DNA of 64,000 nucleotides from Dromiciops gliroides (GCF_019393635.1 NC_057864.1:474442617-474506616), one strand, 5' to 3'; counted from the stretch's first letter, positions 41,991 to 52,942 are shown. Notes: generated by a model from the sequence alone, not told the origin. A program made the numbers and translations.

Positions 41991-42109
41991 ATGAAGGCAT
42001 TTTTTCAACTAAGGCTTGGAGAGGTGATGTGACTTAACCTCAGTCACACAGCCCATGTGTGTGTTAGATGCAGGATTCAAACCAGATCCTTCCATAGGTC
42101 TTACTTAGA

Positions 42110-42462
42110 CTGATAAATGATTATTCTTCATAATAGCTGTATAAACTGAATCCTAATTTATTCTTTCCTGCTCCCAAATTGTCAAATATTACACCTTAGA
42201 TCATGTTAATCTATAATTCATCAGTCTTATCTTATAAGGCCAGTTCTCCTTCTTGCTTGAAAGTCTTAAAGTTCAAATCCATTTTCGGGTGCATACAGCT
42301 GACATGATTTGGGACAAATAACTTTACCTATCATTAAGGTAAGGCAAATCATCCTACTTTTCAGTGCCCACCCCCCAGGGAACCCTCTAAAAATATAGGT
42401 TGTAGAGAAAAAATAGATCTGCATAAGCAGAGGGAGTTCCCAACATGGATAAAATAAATTAG
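42110..42462. other. Unannotated sequence
   Basis: Nothing recognised. Confidence 0.4.
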
Positions 42463-42840
<378 letters not shown>

Positions 42841-42899
42841 ATCCAATGTAGAAAAAAGATCTGCCTACCATGCCCCCCTCCAATTTGCTTACATTTCTT

Positions 42900-43690
42900 T
42901 CATTTTTGTATTTTTAGCATCAAAATTGTTTTTTATCTTTTACCAAAAAAAAAATCTTGGTATTATTCCAGGCATATTGGAAGACATACTATTTACATAC
43001 TTTAGGGTTCATGTATCACGTCTTCTGAATAGAAAACTCTCTTCTTCCCTCCTACCTCCAGCCAAGTGCCAATAAATCAAACCATTTAATGCTGTTTTTC
43101 ATAAATGGAAAAACCAGAATGATTCAAGTATGGGAGTGTTAGCATCTGTTTCATGAGGGTAATGTTTTCCACACACTCCAACAAAAGAGGTTACAGTTGT
43201 GAGGCTTCCTTGCAGTATTATGAAAAACAAGAATCCACTAAGTAGGGTATAGATGGAATAAAACTAAGACATGGATTTTGAGTAAACTAAATGAGGGAAA
43301 GCAGATTTGCAGGGACTGTTTAACCAAGGCAGCCCTATCAAACGTAGAATGTTTATTCTGTAGCACACTGACACATGAGGTTTTAATCCAGAGAAACATT
43401 TAAAAATGGAAAGTAAGTTCTTGCATCAGGACAAATATGTCAAATGTGAAATCAAAACCACATCAGTGTTCCCCCATTCATCAGGGTGAGCTCTGCTTTC
43501 TAACTGGGCACTGGACTTTCAAAGGACTTGCCTACATGCAATTAACCCAGAAGATTTCAGTGTAGACAAGGCATCTTCCTTTTACATCAGAAACTTGCTT
43601 GATCTTCCCAAACTTCTGTGCAGAGTTTAGGAAATGACACACTCATGATTGGTGAGAAAAAGGGTCACCAAAAGAGTGTTTACCTCCATG
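42900..43690. other. Long repeat-free block
   Basis: About 790 bp with no recognised repeat and AT-rich words such as AATCAAACCATTTAATGC. It could hold conserved noncoding DNA. No coding frame is evident. Confidence 0.3.
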
Positions 43691-43769
43691 GCAAAAATAA
43701 TTCGTGGTTATAGATATAGTACCCCCTCTGGTACACTCCCCTAGAGAGCTTCTAATACTCATGAGCTCT

Positions 43770-43895
43770 AGGTTACCCTGTGGGTGGCTACCTCTAAAAT
43801 TATAGCTCATGAGCCTCCACTGGTGTGGTTCTCATTAGTAGTCAGCCAGGAGACATAACTTAGGAAAGGCATTTACTAATATGGTATATTAAGAA
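43770..43895 (+). mobile_element. Unnamed interspersed repeat, copy A
   Basis: Blocks 'ctaaaattatagctcatgag', 'agtagtcagccagg' and 'aaaggcatttactaatatgg' recur in the same order and orientation at 45310-45432. Confidence 0.6.
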
Positions 43896-44215
43896 CAATA
43901 GTTATAAAATCTTCTGCTCACAAACTCGGGTATTCTCCCACATGCAGCATTGGTGGAAAGAGAAAGCCAAAAAATAGAGTACAATGAGTAGTAAGCTACA
44001 CTTATAGGAAATGCATTGACCAAGACAACTCAAAACTCCAGAACTTCAAGGCATCCATGTCTTTTTTCTATTTGTAGAGTCCTCACAATGCTCCCCCTTT
44101 TGGCAAATCATCTTTGCTAAATAGGTCCATTATCTGGGCTTCTAAAAGGCACTTCTTTCTTCAGTAATTTTCTATTCTTAGGGTTATTTCTTTTTAAACC
44201 CATGGCATCTTTTTG

Positions 44216-44403
44216 TGTGGGGCCATGGGGGTTGAGTGACTTGAAAAGGCTGGGATACTTTTTTTTGCATGGGGCAATGAGGGTTAAGTGACTTGCCCAG
44301 GGTCACACAGCTACTAAGTGTCAAGTGTCTGAATCTGGATTTGAACTCAGGTCCTTCTGAATCCAGGGCTGGTGCTTTATCCACTGAACCACCTAGCTAC
44401 CCT
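44216..44403 (-). mobile_element. Short SINE with duplicated 3' end
   Basis: A complete reversed SINE (44258-44402) is preceded by a second copy of only its tail-proximal part (44216-44243). The pair is flanked by cccatggcatcttt (44200-44213) and cccatgacatcttt (44406-44419). Confidence 0.82.
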
Positions 44404-44519
44404 CCCCATGACATCTTTATACTGCCAGAAGTCCCACCCTCAAAGATGCTTCCAGACTCCAATGACTGCTTTAATAGCTTAAAATGGTACAAAGACTTTT
44501 GGGACACCCTGTAGAAGAG

Positions 44520-45130
44520 GTTCTGGGAAGTATATAGGTACAGCACTATAAGTATACTGGATGTGATAATCCACAAGGCTAACCACATATCAAAGGGATA
44601 GATGAATGATGGAAATGTAGCAAAGGAGTCATAGAAGGAATAGGCAGGCAGATAGGAGGAGAACCAGGAAGGAGCAGTGCCGTGGAAGTGAAGGGGTGTC
44701 AGAGTTACCAAGCAAAAAGAATGTCAGAAGTTACAGAGAGGTCAAGAGAGCCGTGGAAGTGAAGGGGTGTCAGAGTTACCAAGCAAAAAGAATGTCAGAA
44801 GTTACAGAGAGGTCAAGAGAGGGTGATACCTGAGGGGAAAGTCATCAGATTTAGCTGGTAAAAAGTCATTCACATACTTTAAGAGAAGAGTCCAGGGGCA
44901 AGAGGAGGAAAACCTGATCTAGGACAGTGGCCAAGTGCAGAGAGAGGAACTGAATGGTTGAGATATACAGGAGTAATATATGATGAATTAATTATTCAAT
45001 GGGTGGGCAGATCCAGGAGTTAATAGGAGGAAAAAATCATCAGGACTTGCAGGGGTCAGAACATGATTCACAATAGAGATACCAGTCGAGATGAGTCTTA
45101 ATAAGATGAGTCCATAGCAAGCAGTAGGAA
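44520..45130 (-). pseudogene. L2 ORF2 fragment with tandem duplication
   Basis: The minus strand reads LTPLHFHGTAPSWFSSYLPA and, upstream, LDLSVTSDILF. These correspond to the L2 reverse-transcriptase stretch usually seen as LDLSAAFDT and GTTLSWFSSYLSG. A 71-bp segment spanning this part is present twice (44680-44750, 44751-44821). Stops are frequent, so the copy is dead. Confidence 0.72.
44680..44821 (+). repeat. Perfect 71-bp tandem duplication
   Basis: The two 71-base units, each starting CCGTGGAAGTGAAGG and ending GGTCAAGAGAG, are identical base for base. Confidence 0.98.
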
Positions 45131-45309
45131 GCTAATGGGAAGTATCCATATTTGAATGTGGGCCTCTCTGGGGTGATAAGGATTCACTTCAAATATAATA
45201 AAGAAATAGCCCTGGGATAAGTTGACCCAGCAGGATCTGTGAGTGATACCCAACCATCCCTTCCTTATCTCCTAATCGGCTCCTTCATGCTCCTGGATTT
45301 AAGGTATTC
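45131..45309. other. Unannotated sequence
   Basis: Nothing recognised. Confidence 0.4.
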
Positions 45310-45432
45310 TGTGGGTCTGCCCTCCTAAAACTATAGCTCACAAGCCTCCATCAATGTGTTTGCCTTTCCTAGTCAGCCAGTAGAAACAATGAGCTCAAAG
45401 CAAAGGCATTTGCCAAGATGGCATGTTAAAAG
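45310..45432 (+). mobile_element. Unnamed interspersed repeat, copy B
   Basis: See 43770-43895. Blocks 'ctaaaactatagctcacaag', 'ctagtcagccagtag' and 'aaaggcatttgccaagatgg'. Possibly LTR-derived; class not known. Confidence 0.6.
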
Positions 45433-45839
45433 CAGACCGCTCATCTCTCATAGCTCCCTGTGAAGAACTGCCTCCTCACAAGCCTTGCTTGGGTAGCAAT
45501 TAAGTGGATAGGTTTGAAAGGTCAAGAATGTCTGCTCCGGGAAAAGTAAGAACAAATTGAGAGAGGTTGATGGCGAATACCTTACACATAATAGATATTT
45601 AATAATTTTTGTTGGATTTAATTACTTCAAATGTCACTAAAGGTAGTTAAGCAAAGGACTTATAGGGGATGTCAATTAATCTGAAAGGAAGAATTTGTTA
45701 ACAAAAACCTTGCCAATCAATGTTCAGAAACTTCTGGCACCTGATAATTACCCATAAAAGGACCATCAATTTTCAAACTGGAAGAGAATGAGAAAGATCA
45801 TCTGGTCCAAGCCACTGCCAAGTCCTTACCTCATTAGAG

Positions 45840-46135
45840 CATGGCAGAATCTCAGCATTGCAAGGGACCTCAGAAGTCTGGTCCAAATCATATTTGAAGA
45901 AAGGTTGCCTCCCTCATCATACTGAAAAGTGGGTGCCCAGGCTCTGCTTGCTGACCCACAGGGAGAGAAAAAAACCCTACCTTTACTTTCATTTCTGGAC
46001 AACTCTACTTGTTAGGATAAACCATAGAGCTGCCTCTCTGTAATTACCATCCATTCCTACCTAGGGCCAAAGAGAACAAGTCTACCCTTTTCCATATTAT
46101 AGCTTTTTAAATACTTGAAGACAGTTATCAGATGT
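45840..46135 (-). mobile_element. CR1/L3 3' end
   Basis: 'cagaatctcagcattgcaag' (3' end), 'ggacaactctacttgttagg', 'aagagaacaagtctaccctt' and 'aaatacttgaagacagttat' follow the antisense of the CR1/L3 ORF2 end and 3' UTR. Confidence 0.78.
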
Positions 46136-46312
46136 TACAGTGGGAAGAATACGGTGTCTAGAATCAAGAGACCCAAGCCCAGGTCCCTGATGCATACTAC
46201 TTGAATGGCTTGGACAAGTCTCTTAATCTTTCTGGGCCTCCATTTCCTCCACCATTAAATGAAGAAGCTGAACTCAATGACCTGAGGCTCTAAATCTATG
46301 ATCCTGTAAGTA
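46136..46312 (+). mobile_element. CORE-SINE with CR1/L3-like tail
   Basis: 'cagtgggaagaatacggtgt', 'tttctgggcctccatttcct', 'ctaaatctatgatcctgta'. Confidence 0.78.
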
Positions 46313-46319
46313 CAGAAAT

Positions 46320-46970
46320 CAGCACCTTAACACTTAATTCTGTGCTAGGATTTGTATTGAGTACTTTGGATACAAAGAAAGGCAAAAACAGTACCTGCCC
46401 TCAGGAAGCTAACATTCTAGTGGGGGGAAGTAACATGTAATTAACAAGGCATATGCAAGATACAAAGAAAGTAAGTAGATGGAAGGTAAGTTTAGGGGAG
46501 AAGGCACTGGCATCTGAGGGGATCTAGCAAGGCTTTCTACCGAAGATGGGACTTGAGGCGAGTGCTAGAAGAAGACAGGGAAACCAAGGAACAGAGGAGA
46601 GAGGGCAAACCAGGCATGGAGAACAGCCAAGTATAATGAATGGCAAGAAGCCTTGTGTACTTGGATCAGTATGTGGAGAAGAATAGAGTTCAAAAAGACT
46701 GGAAAGAAAGAAAGGGTCTAGAGTACTAAGAACTTTAAATGCCACACCGAGGATTTTGTATTTGATCTTGGACACAGTAGGAGGAGCCACTGAAAGGGTG
46801 ATGTGGTCATACCTGTGCTTTGGTGAAATCACTGGTAGCTTAGTGGGAGTTGGATTAGAATGGGGAGAGACTTGAAGAAGGGAGACCAAGCAGAAGGCTG
46901 TTGGTAAGACATGGTGGGGGCCTGAACTAAGAAGATGTCTGTGTGAGAGGAGAAAAGAAGACATGTATGA
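46320..46970 (-). pseudogene. L2 3' end and ORF2 C-terminal remnant
   Basis: The L2 terminus (46320-46450) is followed by the antisense of the ORF2 C-terminus. A 146-codon minus-strand frame (46524-46964) is largely open but shows no intact catalytic motif. It adjoins further L2 pieces at 47090-47782, so these are likely parts of one old insertion. Confidence 0.75.
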
Positions 46971-46972
46971 GA

Positions 46973-47090
46973 TTCAATTCAATTCAATTAACATTTATTG
47001 AGTGCTTACCCTGTTCTAGGTACTAAGCACTGGGGACACAAAAAGAAACAAGACAGTCCCTGCCCTCAAGGAGCTAACAATCTATGCTGT
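46973..47090 (-). mobile_element. Separate L2 3' end inserted in L2
   Basis: 'attcaattcaattaacattt' then 'tgccctcaaggagctaacaa'. It interrupts the ORF2 remnant, so it is a second copy. Confidence 0.8.
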
Positions 47091-47394
47091 GAAGGTAGAA
47101 ATGACAAGATGTGACAACGGACTGGATATGTAGAGTGAGAGAGTGAGGGATGAAGTGTGACACCCGGCTTGTGAACCTGGGTGACTGGGGGGATGATAGT
47201 GTCCTCAAAAATAATAGAAAAGTTATGAAGAGGGAAGGGTTTGAGTTCTTCTTTGGATATGTTGAGTTTAAGGTTCCTGTGAGATATCTAGTTTGAGATG
47301 TCCAAGAGGCAGTCAATGATGCAAGACTAAAGCTCAGGAGAGAGACCAGGGGTGGATATACAGTTATCCCTTCCACCTCTCAGGAGTTAGGGGG
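47091..47394 (-). mobile_element. L2 ORF2 middle fragment
   Basis: 'ttggatatgttgagtttaag', 'tccaagaggcagtcaatgat' and 'ctcaggagagagaccagggg' are antisense L2 ORF2 landmarks just downstream of the YADD box. Confidence 0.78.
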
Positions 47395-47650
47395 TGCCCC
47401 CACAATCTGGAAAATCTACATAAAATTGCTCCCCCTTAATACCAGAGAATGTCTTAATTTTCTTTTATTTTTATGGGATATTTACAGTACCTTATTGGAA
47501 AATTCAGGTTAAGTATTTGGTCATAGGCTCTTTGTCATCTGCTGACCTTTGAGTATCATCTGCTGCCTCTGCAAAACTCCCCAAAAATTCTCATTAAATT
47601 TCTTATGCCTACCCAAAACCTTGGGGGGGGAAAGTCACAATGTGGAAGGG
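47395..47650. other. Unidentified insert in the L2 remnant
   Basis: About 250 bp with no L2 similarity separates the two ORF2 pieces. Its origin was not recognised. Confidence 0.45.
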
Positions 47651-47782
47651 CTAACTGTAGAGATCTGGAAATCATCTGCATAGAAGTAATATTTTACCCT
47701 ATGAGAGCTGATGAAATTATCAAATGACATAGTATGGAGGGAAGAGAGAAGATGGCCCAGGACACAACCTTGAGGGACATCT
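47651..47782 (-). pseudogene. L2 reverse-transcriptase core with YADD
   Basis: The minus-strand frame reads DVPQGCVLG then, about 25 residues on, YYFYADDFQIS. In L2 the matching motifs are GVPQGSVLGP and YADDTQ. The two aspartates (codons at 47671-47676) bind the catalytic metal ions in live enzymes. The motif survives although the element is broken on both sides by inserts. It is a fossil, not a working gene. Confidence 0.85.
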
Positions 47783-47928
47783 TTTGGGGGGGCAGGGTAA
47801 TGAGGGTTAAATGACTTACCCAAGGTCACACAGCTAGTAAGTGTCAAATGTCTGAGGCCGGATTTGAACTCAGGTCCTCCTGAATCCAGGGCCCCTGCTT
47901 TATCCACTGAGCCACCTAGCTGTCCCAC
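47783..47928 (-). mobile_element. Short SINE inserted in L2 RT core
   Basis: G-rich start in place of the T-run, then core and head complement ending 'acctagctgtccca'. Confidence 0.9.
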
Positions 47929-48039
47929 ATATATTATCAATAATAGCAACTACATACATTGGAAAAGTACTAGCACACGTATTCAGGAGCTATTATTTAT
48001 TCAGTCCACAGAAGATGAGATGCAGTGGGAGAAGTTCAA

Positions 48040-48185
48040 GATTTGAACTCAGGTCTGAATCCTGACTCTGCTATTTACCCCCTCTATGACTTCAAACTCT
48101 CTGTTTCCTCATCTGTAAAAGGAGAGGATTGGACTGGATGGCTTTTAAGATCCCTTCCAACTCTAAATCTATGATCCTATGACCA
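48040..48185 (+). mobile_element. CORE-SINE with CR1/L3-like tail
   Basis: 'ctgtttcctcatctgtaaaa', 'gatcccttccaactctaaat'. Confidence 0.8.
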
Positions 48186-48289
48186 AACCTGAGGAATCAT
48201 AGAAAAGTAACATAATCTCTTTAAATATCTATTTTGTCCTCTGGAAAATGAGAAAACTTCCAAAATTCCTTCCATCCATCAATTCATGG

Positions 48290-48475
48290 TATAATGAAGA
48301 GAGTGCTATATTTGGAGTCAAATACACTTGAGTTCAAATCCTGCTTTAGACACTTACTGGCTTTGTAATCCTGAACAAATCAACCTCTCTTGACTTCATT
48401 TTTCTCATCTCTAAAGGGACCTGGTTTTAATCATCTCTAAAGTTCCACCCAGTTCTAATTCTATGATTCTGTTAG
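48290..48475 (+). mobile_element. CORE-SINE with CR1/L3-like tail
   Basis: 'atatttggagtcaaatacac', 'ttcaaatcctgctttagac', 'ccacccagttctaattctat'. Confidence 0.78.
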
Positions 48476-48496
48476 TTTTCAAGAATCAATGTTTGC

Positions 48497-48611
48497 CAGG
48501 GCAGCAGGAGGACCTGAGTTCAAATCTGGCCTCAGACACTTGACACTTACTAGCTGTGTGACCCTGGGCAAGTCACTTAACCCTCATTGCCCCGCCAAAA
48601 AAAAAAAAAAA
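48497..48611 (+). mobile_element. Short SINE lacking its A-box region
   Basis: Only GGCAGC of the head remains, directly followed by AGGAGGACCTGAGTTC. The intervening 45 or so bases are absent. TSD aatcaatgtttgc (48484-48496) and aatcaatgtctgc (48612-48624). Confidence 0.9.
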
Positions 48612-48719
48612 TCAATGTCTGCTTCTTTGTGGAGTCATATATGGATTTCCAGACCTCCCTTTACAAAAACCCACCCAGGAGTCTAGAGCCAATACATGAG
48701 GAGTGACTGGTCCAGTGTA

Positions 48720-48865
48720 CATCTCTCCACTGTCATCCCCATCTTATAGTTGAGACAACTGAGGCCCCAAAATCTTAAGTGACTTTCTTAATGCCACAAC
48801 AGTCAGATTTGGCACTCATGATTCAGGGCAGAACTCATTGGATTCCACCATCTGCTTCTGCTGTG
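48720..48865 (-). mobile_element. CORE-SINE relic
   Basis: 'catcttatagttgagacaac' and 'tgaggccccaaaatcttaag'. Confidence 0.6.
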
Positions 48866-48899
48866 CATTGAGGGGGATAATTCAGTGATTGTTTTTAAA

Positions 48900-49330
48900 A
48901 AACTAAACATTTTCTCTTCTTCTACCCTTCTTAAGTTAATGTGAACAACTGAAATTTGGAAGGAATCAAGTATTTCAGAGCCTAAGCCTCTGGAAAATAT
49001 TTACTGCCTTTATTTGGTAGATTTTTTAACCTTTCCCTGGGGAAAGACTTTGTCTATTTTTTTAAAACAAGCCCTCTTGAGTTGGGCTGAGATGTCATAA
49101 ATACTGCCATTGTGAGCCAAAGGCCAAACAGGCTAAGCTGGATTGAGTCTCCTCCTTCCCCAAGCAATTTCCAAAGAAAAGTCTTCTAAATTCTATTGGA
49201 AAATATAACATCAGCAATGGTCGCTATCTTCTCCCTCTTCTTCCTTGGGAACGTGCCATTGTAATAGGACACTAGAAAGCTTTTGTAAGACTCAGCTTGC
49301 CCAGAGGACTTTCCCACTGGCAGCCGGAGT
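48900..49330. promoter_or_regulatory. Candidate conserved noncoding element
   Basis: About 430 bp repeat-free, with 'gagatgtcataaatactgcc' and 'gagccaaaggccaaacaggc' as the most ordered part. Conservation is a guess by eye. Confidence 0.28.
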
Positions 49331-49429
49331 CTGACCTGTTTTCACCAGGAGCTCAGCATCCCTGCTCTATTACTAACCTTTCCATCTTCTCTTCCTGTAC
49401 ACCTAAGCCTTTTGTCAGTGTGCTTGAAT

Positions 49430-49880
49430 CAATCAATCCATCAATCAACAAGCATTTAAGTGTTTACTATGTGCTAGGCACTGGAGATACAAATACAAAA
49501 GTGAGGCAATCTTTAAGGACCTCACATTCCACTAAAGGGATACAATATGTTCACAGATAAGTACCTCTATCAATCAATCCAATCAATAGGCATTTATTAA
49601 CTACCTACCATGTGCCAGGTGCTGGGGTAAGGCCGAAGATAATAGCGAAAAAATCTGCCTTTAAAGCACCTTCCAATGAAAGTTAGAAAGTAAGGATAAA
49701 AGAGGATGATAGGTAGGTGTGTTTGTGTGTATAAATATACATCGATCATTCAGTCAGTCAATCAACAAGTATTTATTAAGTACCCATTGTATACCAGGAA
49801 CTGGGTATACAGAGACAAGAGAATGAAATGATCTCTACTCTCAAGGTGCTCTTGGATAAAAGGTGAAATTTACAATGATA
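49430..49880 (-). mobile_element. Three successive L2 3' ends
   Basis: Copies at about 49430-49560, 49565-49690 and 49745-49880, all in the same orientation. Each starts with CAATCAA-type short repeats and 'catttattaa' and continues to a 'caaggtgctc'-type end. Confidence 0.8.
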
Positions 49881-50394
49881 TGGGGAAAGGGCAGGGGAGT
49901 CTAGGGATGATACTGTAGCACTTGAGATAAGCTTCTTGAAACTATGGGTTCCAACATACAAGAAGTTAATAAGGAGAGTATTTCAGGTTTGAGAGATGGT
50001 ATGTCCACAGTGATGGAGGCAAGAGATGGATGTCATGTGTGGGGAGCCACAGGTAGACATGAGTTTTGTTTTGGTTTTTGTGAAGTATGGAATATATGAG
50101 GGGGAGTGATATTCACCAAGACTTGAAAGATAGACTATGAAGACTTCTAAATGTTCAACAGTAGAGTGTGCATATTATCCAATTTGATCCTCAACTGTAT
50201 TTTAACCCACACTCAACAAACCTAGAGTACTATATGTTACTCTCAAGTCTCAAATTCGAAGAACCAAGGGATAGGAATGTACTTCAAGTGGTCACGCATG
50301 TGAATGAACAGCTGCCAATAAAATCATCACCACCATCCTCCTCTTTATTATTTATCAAGCCTCTCTACTGTGTGTACTACACCCGAGAGATCTA
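49881..50394. other. Unannotated sequence
   Basis: 49880-50110 resembles antisense L2 ORF2 weakly. The rest is unassigned. Confidence 0.35.
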
Positions 50395-50490
50395 ACAAGC
50401 ATTTTTAGTCACCATGTTCAAAAGTGCTAGAAATACAAAGATAAAAATGAGAAAGCCCTGGTTCTTAAAGAGTTTATATTCTACTAGTCC
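50395..50490 (-). mobile_element. L2 3' end fragment
   Basis: 'aacaagcatttttagtcacc' and 'gttcttaaagagtttatatt'. Confidence 0.65.
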
Positions 50491-50824
50491 ATGGAGCATA
50501 GGAGATGGAGGAGAAGGTGTTGCTGTCTCCTCATTTTATTTTTCCTCATTTACTCTTTCCACCTTCCCAATTTTCTCATTTCTCATTTATTCCTTCCACC
50601 TTCTCCAATTTTCTCCAAAGCCGGTGGTCAAGAATGGGAAGCATCAAGTCAGAAACTATGGAGAAACTATTCACCTCCCCTGTTATCCCTACATCAAGCC
50701 CTGGGAAGACTACTATGGCTAATGTCCAGAGAGATGGAGAGCCTTATAGACAAAATGAGATTCTTTGTTTTACCTGGATAATGAATTCAAGAATAAGACA
50801 CTTTGCATCTACCACAAAATACCT
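50491..50824. other. Unannotated sequence
   Basis: Three overlapping plus-strand frames cross this region into the CT tract. They show no domain and are not called. Confidence 0.4.
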
Positions 50825-50867
50825 TCTCTATCTCTCTCTTTGTGTCTCTCTGACACTCTGTCTCCCT

Positions 50868-50898
<31 letters not shown>

Positions 50899-50916
50899 TG
50901 TCTCTCTCTGCCTCTG

Positions 50917-50973
<57 letters not shown>

Positions 50974-50996
50974 CTCCCTGTCTCTCTGTCTCTGTC

Positions 50997-51059
<63 letters not shown>
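50825..51059 (+). repeat. (TC/TCTG)n tract ending in (CA)n
   Basis: TCTC and TCTG units switch to CA at about 51033. Confidence 0.97.
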
Positions 51060-51060
<1 letters not shown>

Positions 51061-51184
51061 CTCCACTCCCCCACCACAGAATGGTCCTGAAACATGAGAA
51101 AACCAAACAGTCTCTTGCACAGTCTGGACCCCAAGGATACTCAGCTGCTAGGTCTGCTGGACTCTATCATTTATTGTCTGTATA

Positions 51185-51500
51185 ACCTTGAGCAAGTCAT
51201 AAGATCATAAATCTCAAGTTTGAAAAGAGTTTCCAATGTTATCTATTTTAATCCTTCATTTTACAGTTGACAAAACTGAGGACTGACAAGGTTATTATTA
51301 GTCTTATTTACCTTTAAAATGTTGTCTTAACCTGACAGTGTATTATAATGGATCAAACACTAGACTTGGAATCAGGAATACTTGAATTCAAATACTAAGT
51401 CTTAAACCTGTGTAACCTTGAGTAAATCACATCACTTCCCTGGGCCTCAGTTTCCTTATCCATAAAATGAGTCGCCTTCCAGGTCTGAATCTATGTTGAG
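51185..51500. mobile_element. Two CORE-SINE relics (- then +)
   Basis: Minus copy about 51195-51300 ('atccttcattttacagttga'). Plus copy about 51335-51500 ('cactagacttggaatcagga', 'gggcctcagtttccttatcc'). Confidence 0.7.
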
Positions 51501-51504
51501 ATAA

Positions 51505-51995
51505 TCCTAGAAAAAATGTAGGCTCCTTGAGGGCAAAAACTGCCTCACTGGTATACTTGTATCCCCAGTGCTTAACATAGATGCATGATGAAACAATTGG
51601 AATGATGCCACCTGCTGGAGACTTACTGTAGAAAAGCTCCACCACGAGGTGAAGGTCTCTGAGGGCAAGACCATGCATCTTTTCTTTGGTGTCAGGAAGT
51701 GACTTTGCTAGTGGGAGGAAGAAGGGGGAGCCTGGTGCTCTCACTCACTGTCTTTCCTGAGGACTCCGGTGGTGAAGGGAGCTAGAAATGAGCTCTCCCT
51801 TTAATAGATACATGAATGTAGGCCTTTCTCTCTCTCTTTACCAAATTCTTATTCTCCTTAATAAATGCTTAAAAGTCTAACTCTTGCTAAAGCTTATAAT
51901 TTATTGGTGACTACTCATTAGATATTAGATAGCATAGCTAGAATTTTAGCCCTTAACAGTGGCATATAATTGATATTTAATACCTATTGATTGAT
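51505..51995 (+). mobile_element. L2 3' end split by an LTR
   Basis: 'aggctccttgagggcaaaaa' and 'tatccccagtgcttaacata' on the left. 'ggcatataattgatatttaa' and 'attgattgattg' on the right of the LTR. Confidence 0.82.
51589..51958 (+). mobile_element. Solo LTR of an endogenous retrovirus, copy 2
   Basis: 370 bp with TG...CA ends and an AATAAA polyadenylation signal at 51860-51865. By eye it is roughly 90 percent identical to the reverse complement of 26631-27000. No clear flanking duplication remains here. No viral protein-coding sequence adjoins it. Confidence 0.72.
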
Positions 51996-52942
51996 TGTTG
52001 ATCAGTTGGCTTTATCCTTGGCTGAGAAATTCCCCCTAAGTTGAGGGGGAGAAAAAGGAAAAGGTTGGAGAAACGATGGGAAGGACACAATGTCTGGGTG
52101 CCTTTTTTGCATCGATCATGACCTCACTTTCTAGATACTGATTTGTGTCCCCCCAGAATGTAAACTTCTCAAGAGCAGACGTTCTCTTACCACTAGGGGT
52201 CGCTATGCCAGGTAACAAACCAGGAACACCTTATTCCCTCACCTACCAGGAACGGAACAGAAAGAGAATCCTTGCAAACCATACCTCTATATCCACTAGG
52301 GCAAATTTGGGCCAGGGTTTTGTCTGACTTTTTTCATTTCCTGAAGTCCCTTTCCTCCTCATCCAATTCCATTTCAAAAGTATTCAGGTACTCTCAACTA
52401 CAATCACAATAAAAGCCTGGCTCACTTATTCAAAGGGCAGAGAAAGAAGACTGGATTCCATTTTGAGGGGTTCTGCCTGTTGGGAGATTTATTGGATTAT
52501 TAATAAAAAATAAGAAATCAATAGCTTCTCCCCTCCAAGAAGAACCTAGCCACCAAGCTTGAAAAGAGTACTTTCCAGTCAGATATACCCTATGATGTAA
52601 AAACACGCAGAGTTATCACACTGTGGCCATAATTAAAGACACACTCAGTATCCTAGAGATCAATCCTTTTTATCTAAGGAAATGAGACTTAACAAAATTA
52701 CCATCGAACAGTAACAATCAATGCAAAAGGACCAGGAAACTTTGGATTTAAATCTCTGTCAGAAAAGATGGAGTGAGAAGAGTGGGAAGAGGAAAGAAAA
52801 AGATCATTTTTTCAGCCAAGCAGAGTTACAGGAGAGGAAAGAACATCCCCTATCACATTTTAGTTGCTGCTATCCCATCTGCTTATTGTGAACAAGGATG
52901 CCAACCAGAAGGAGTCCAAGCATTTGAACCCAATAAGTATTC
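51996..52942. other. Unannotated sequence
   Basis: About 950 bp without a recognised repeat or coding feature. Short frames at 52036-52327 and 52773-52994 lack domains. Confidence 0.4.

Noticed and set aside
50505-51185. 226-codon plus-strand frame
   Set aside because: Half is CT/CA tract and the rest has no domain. No splice or promoter context.
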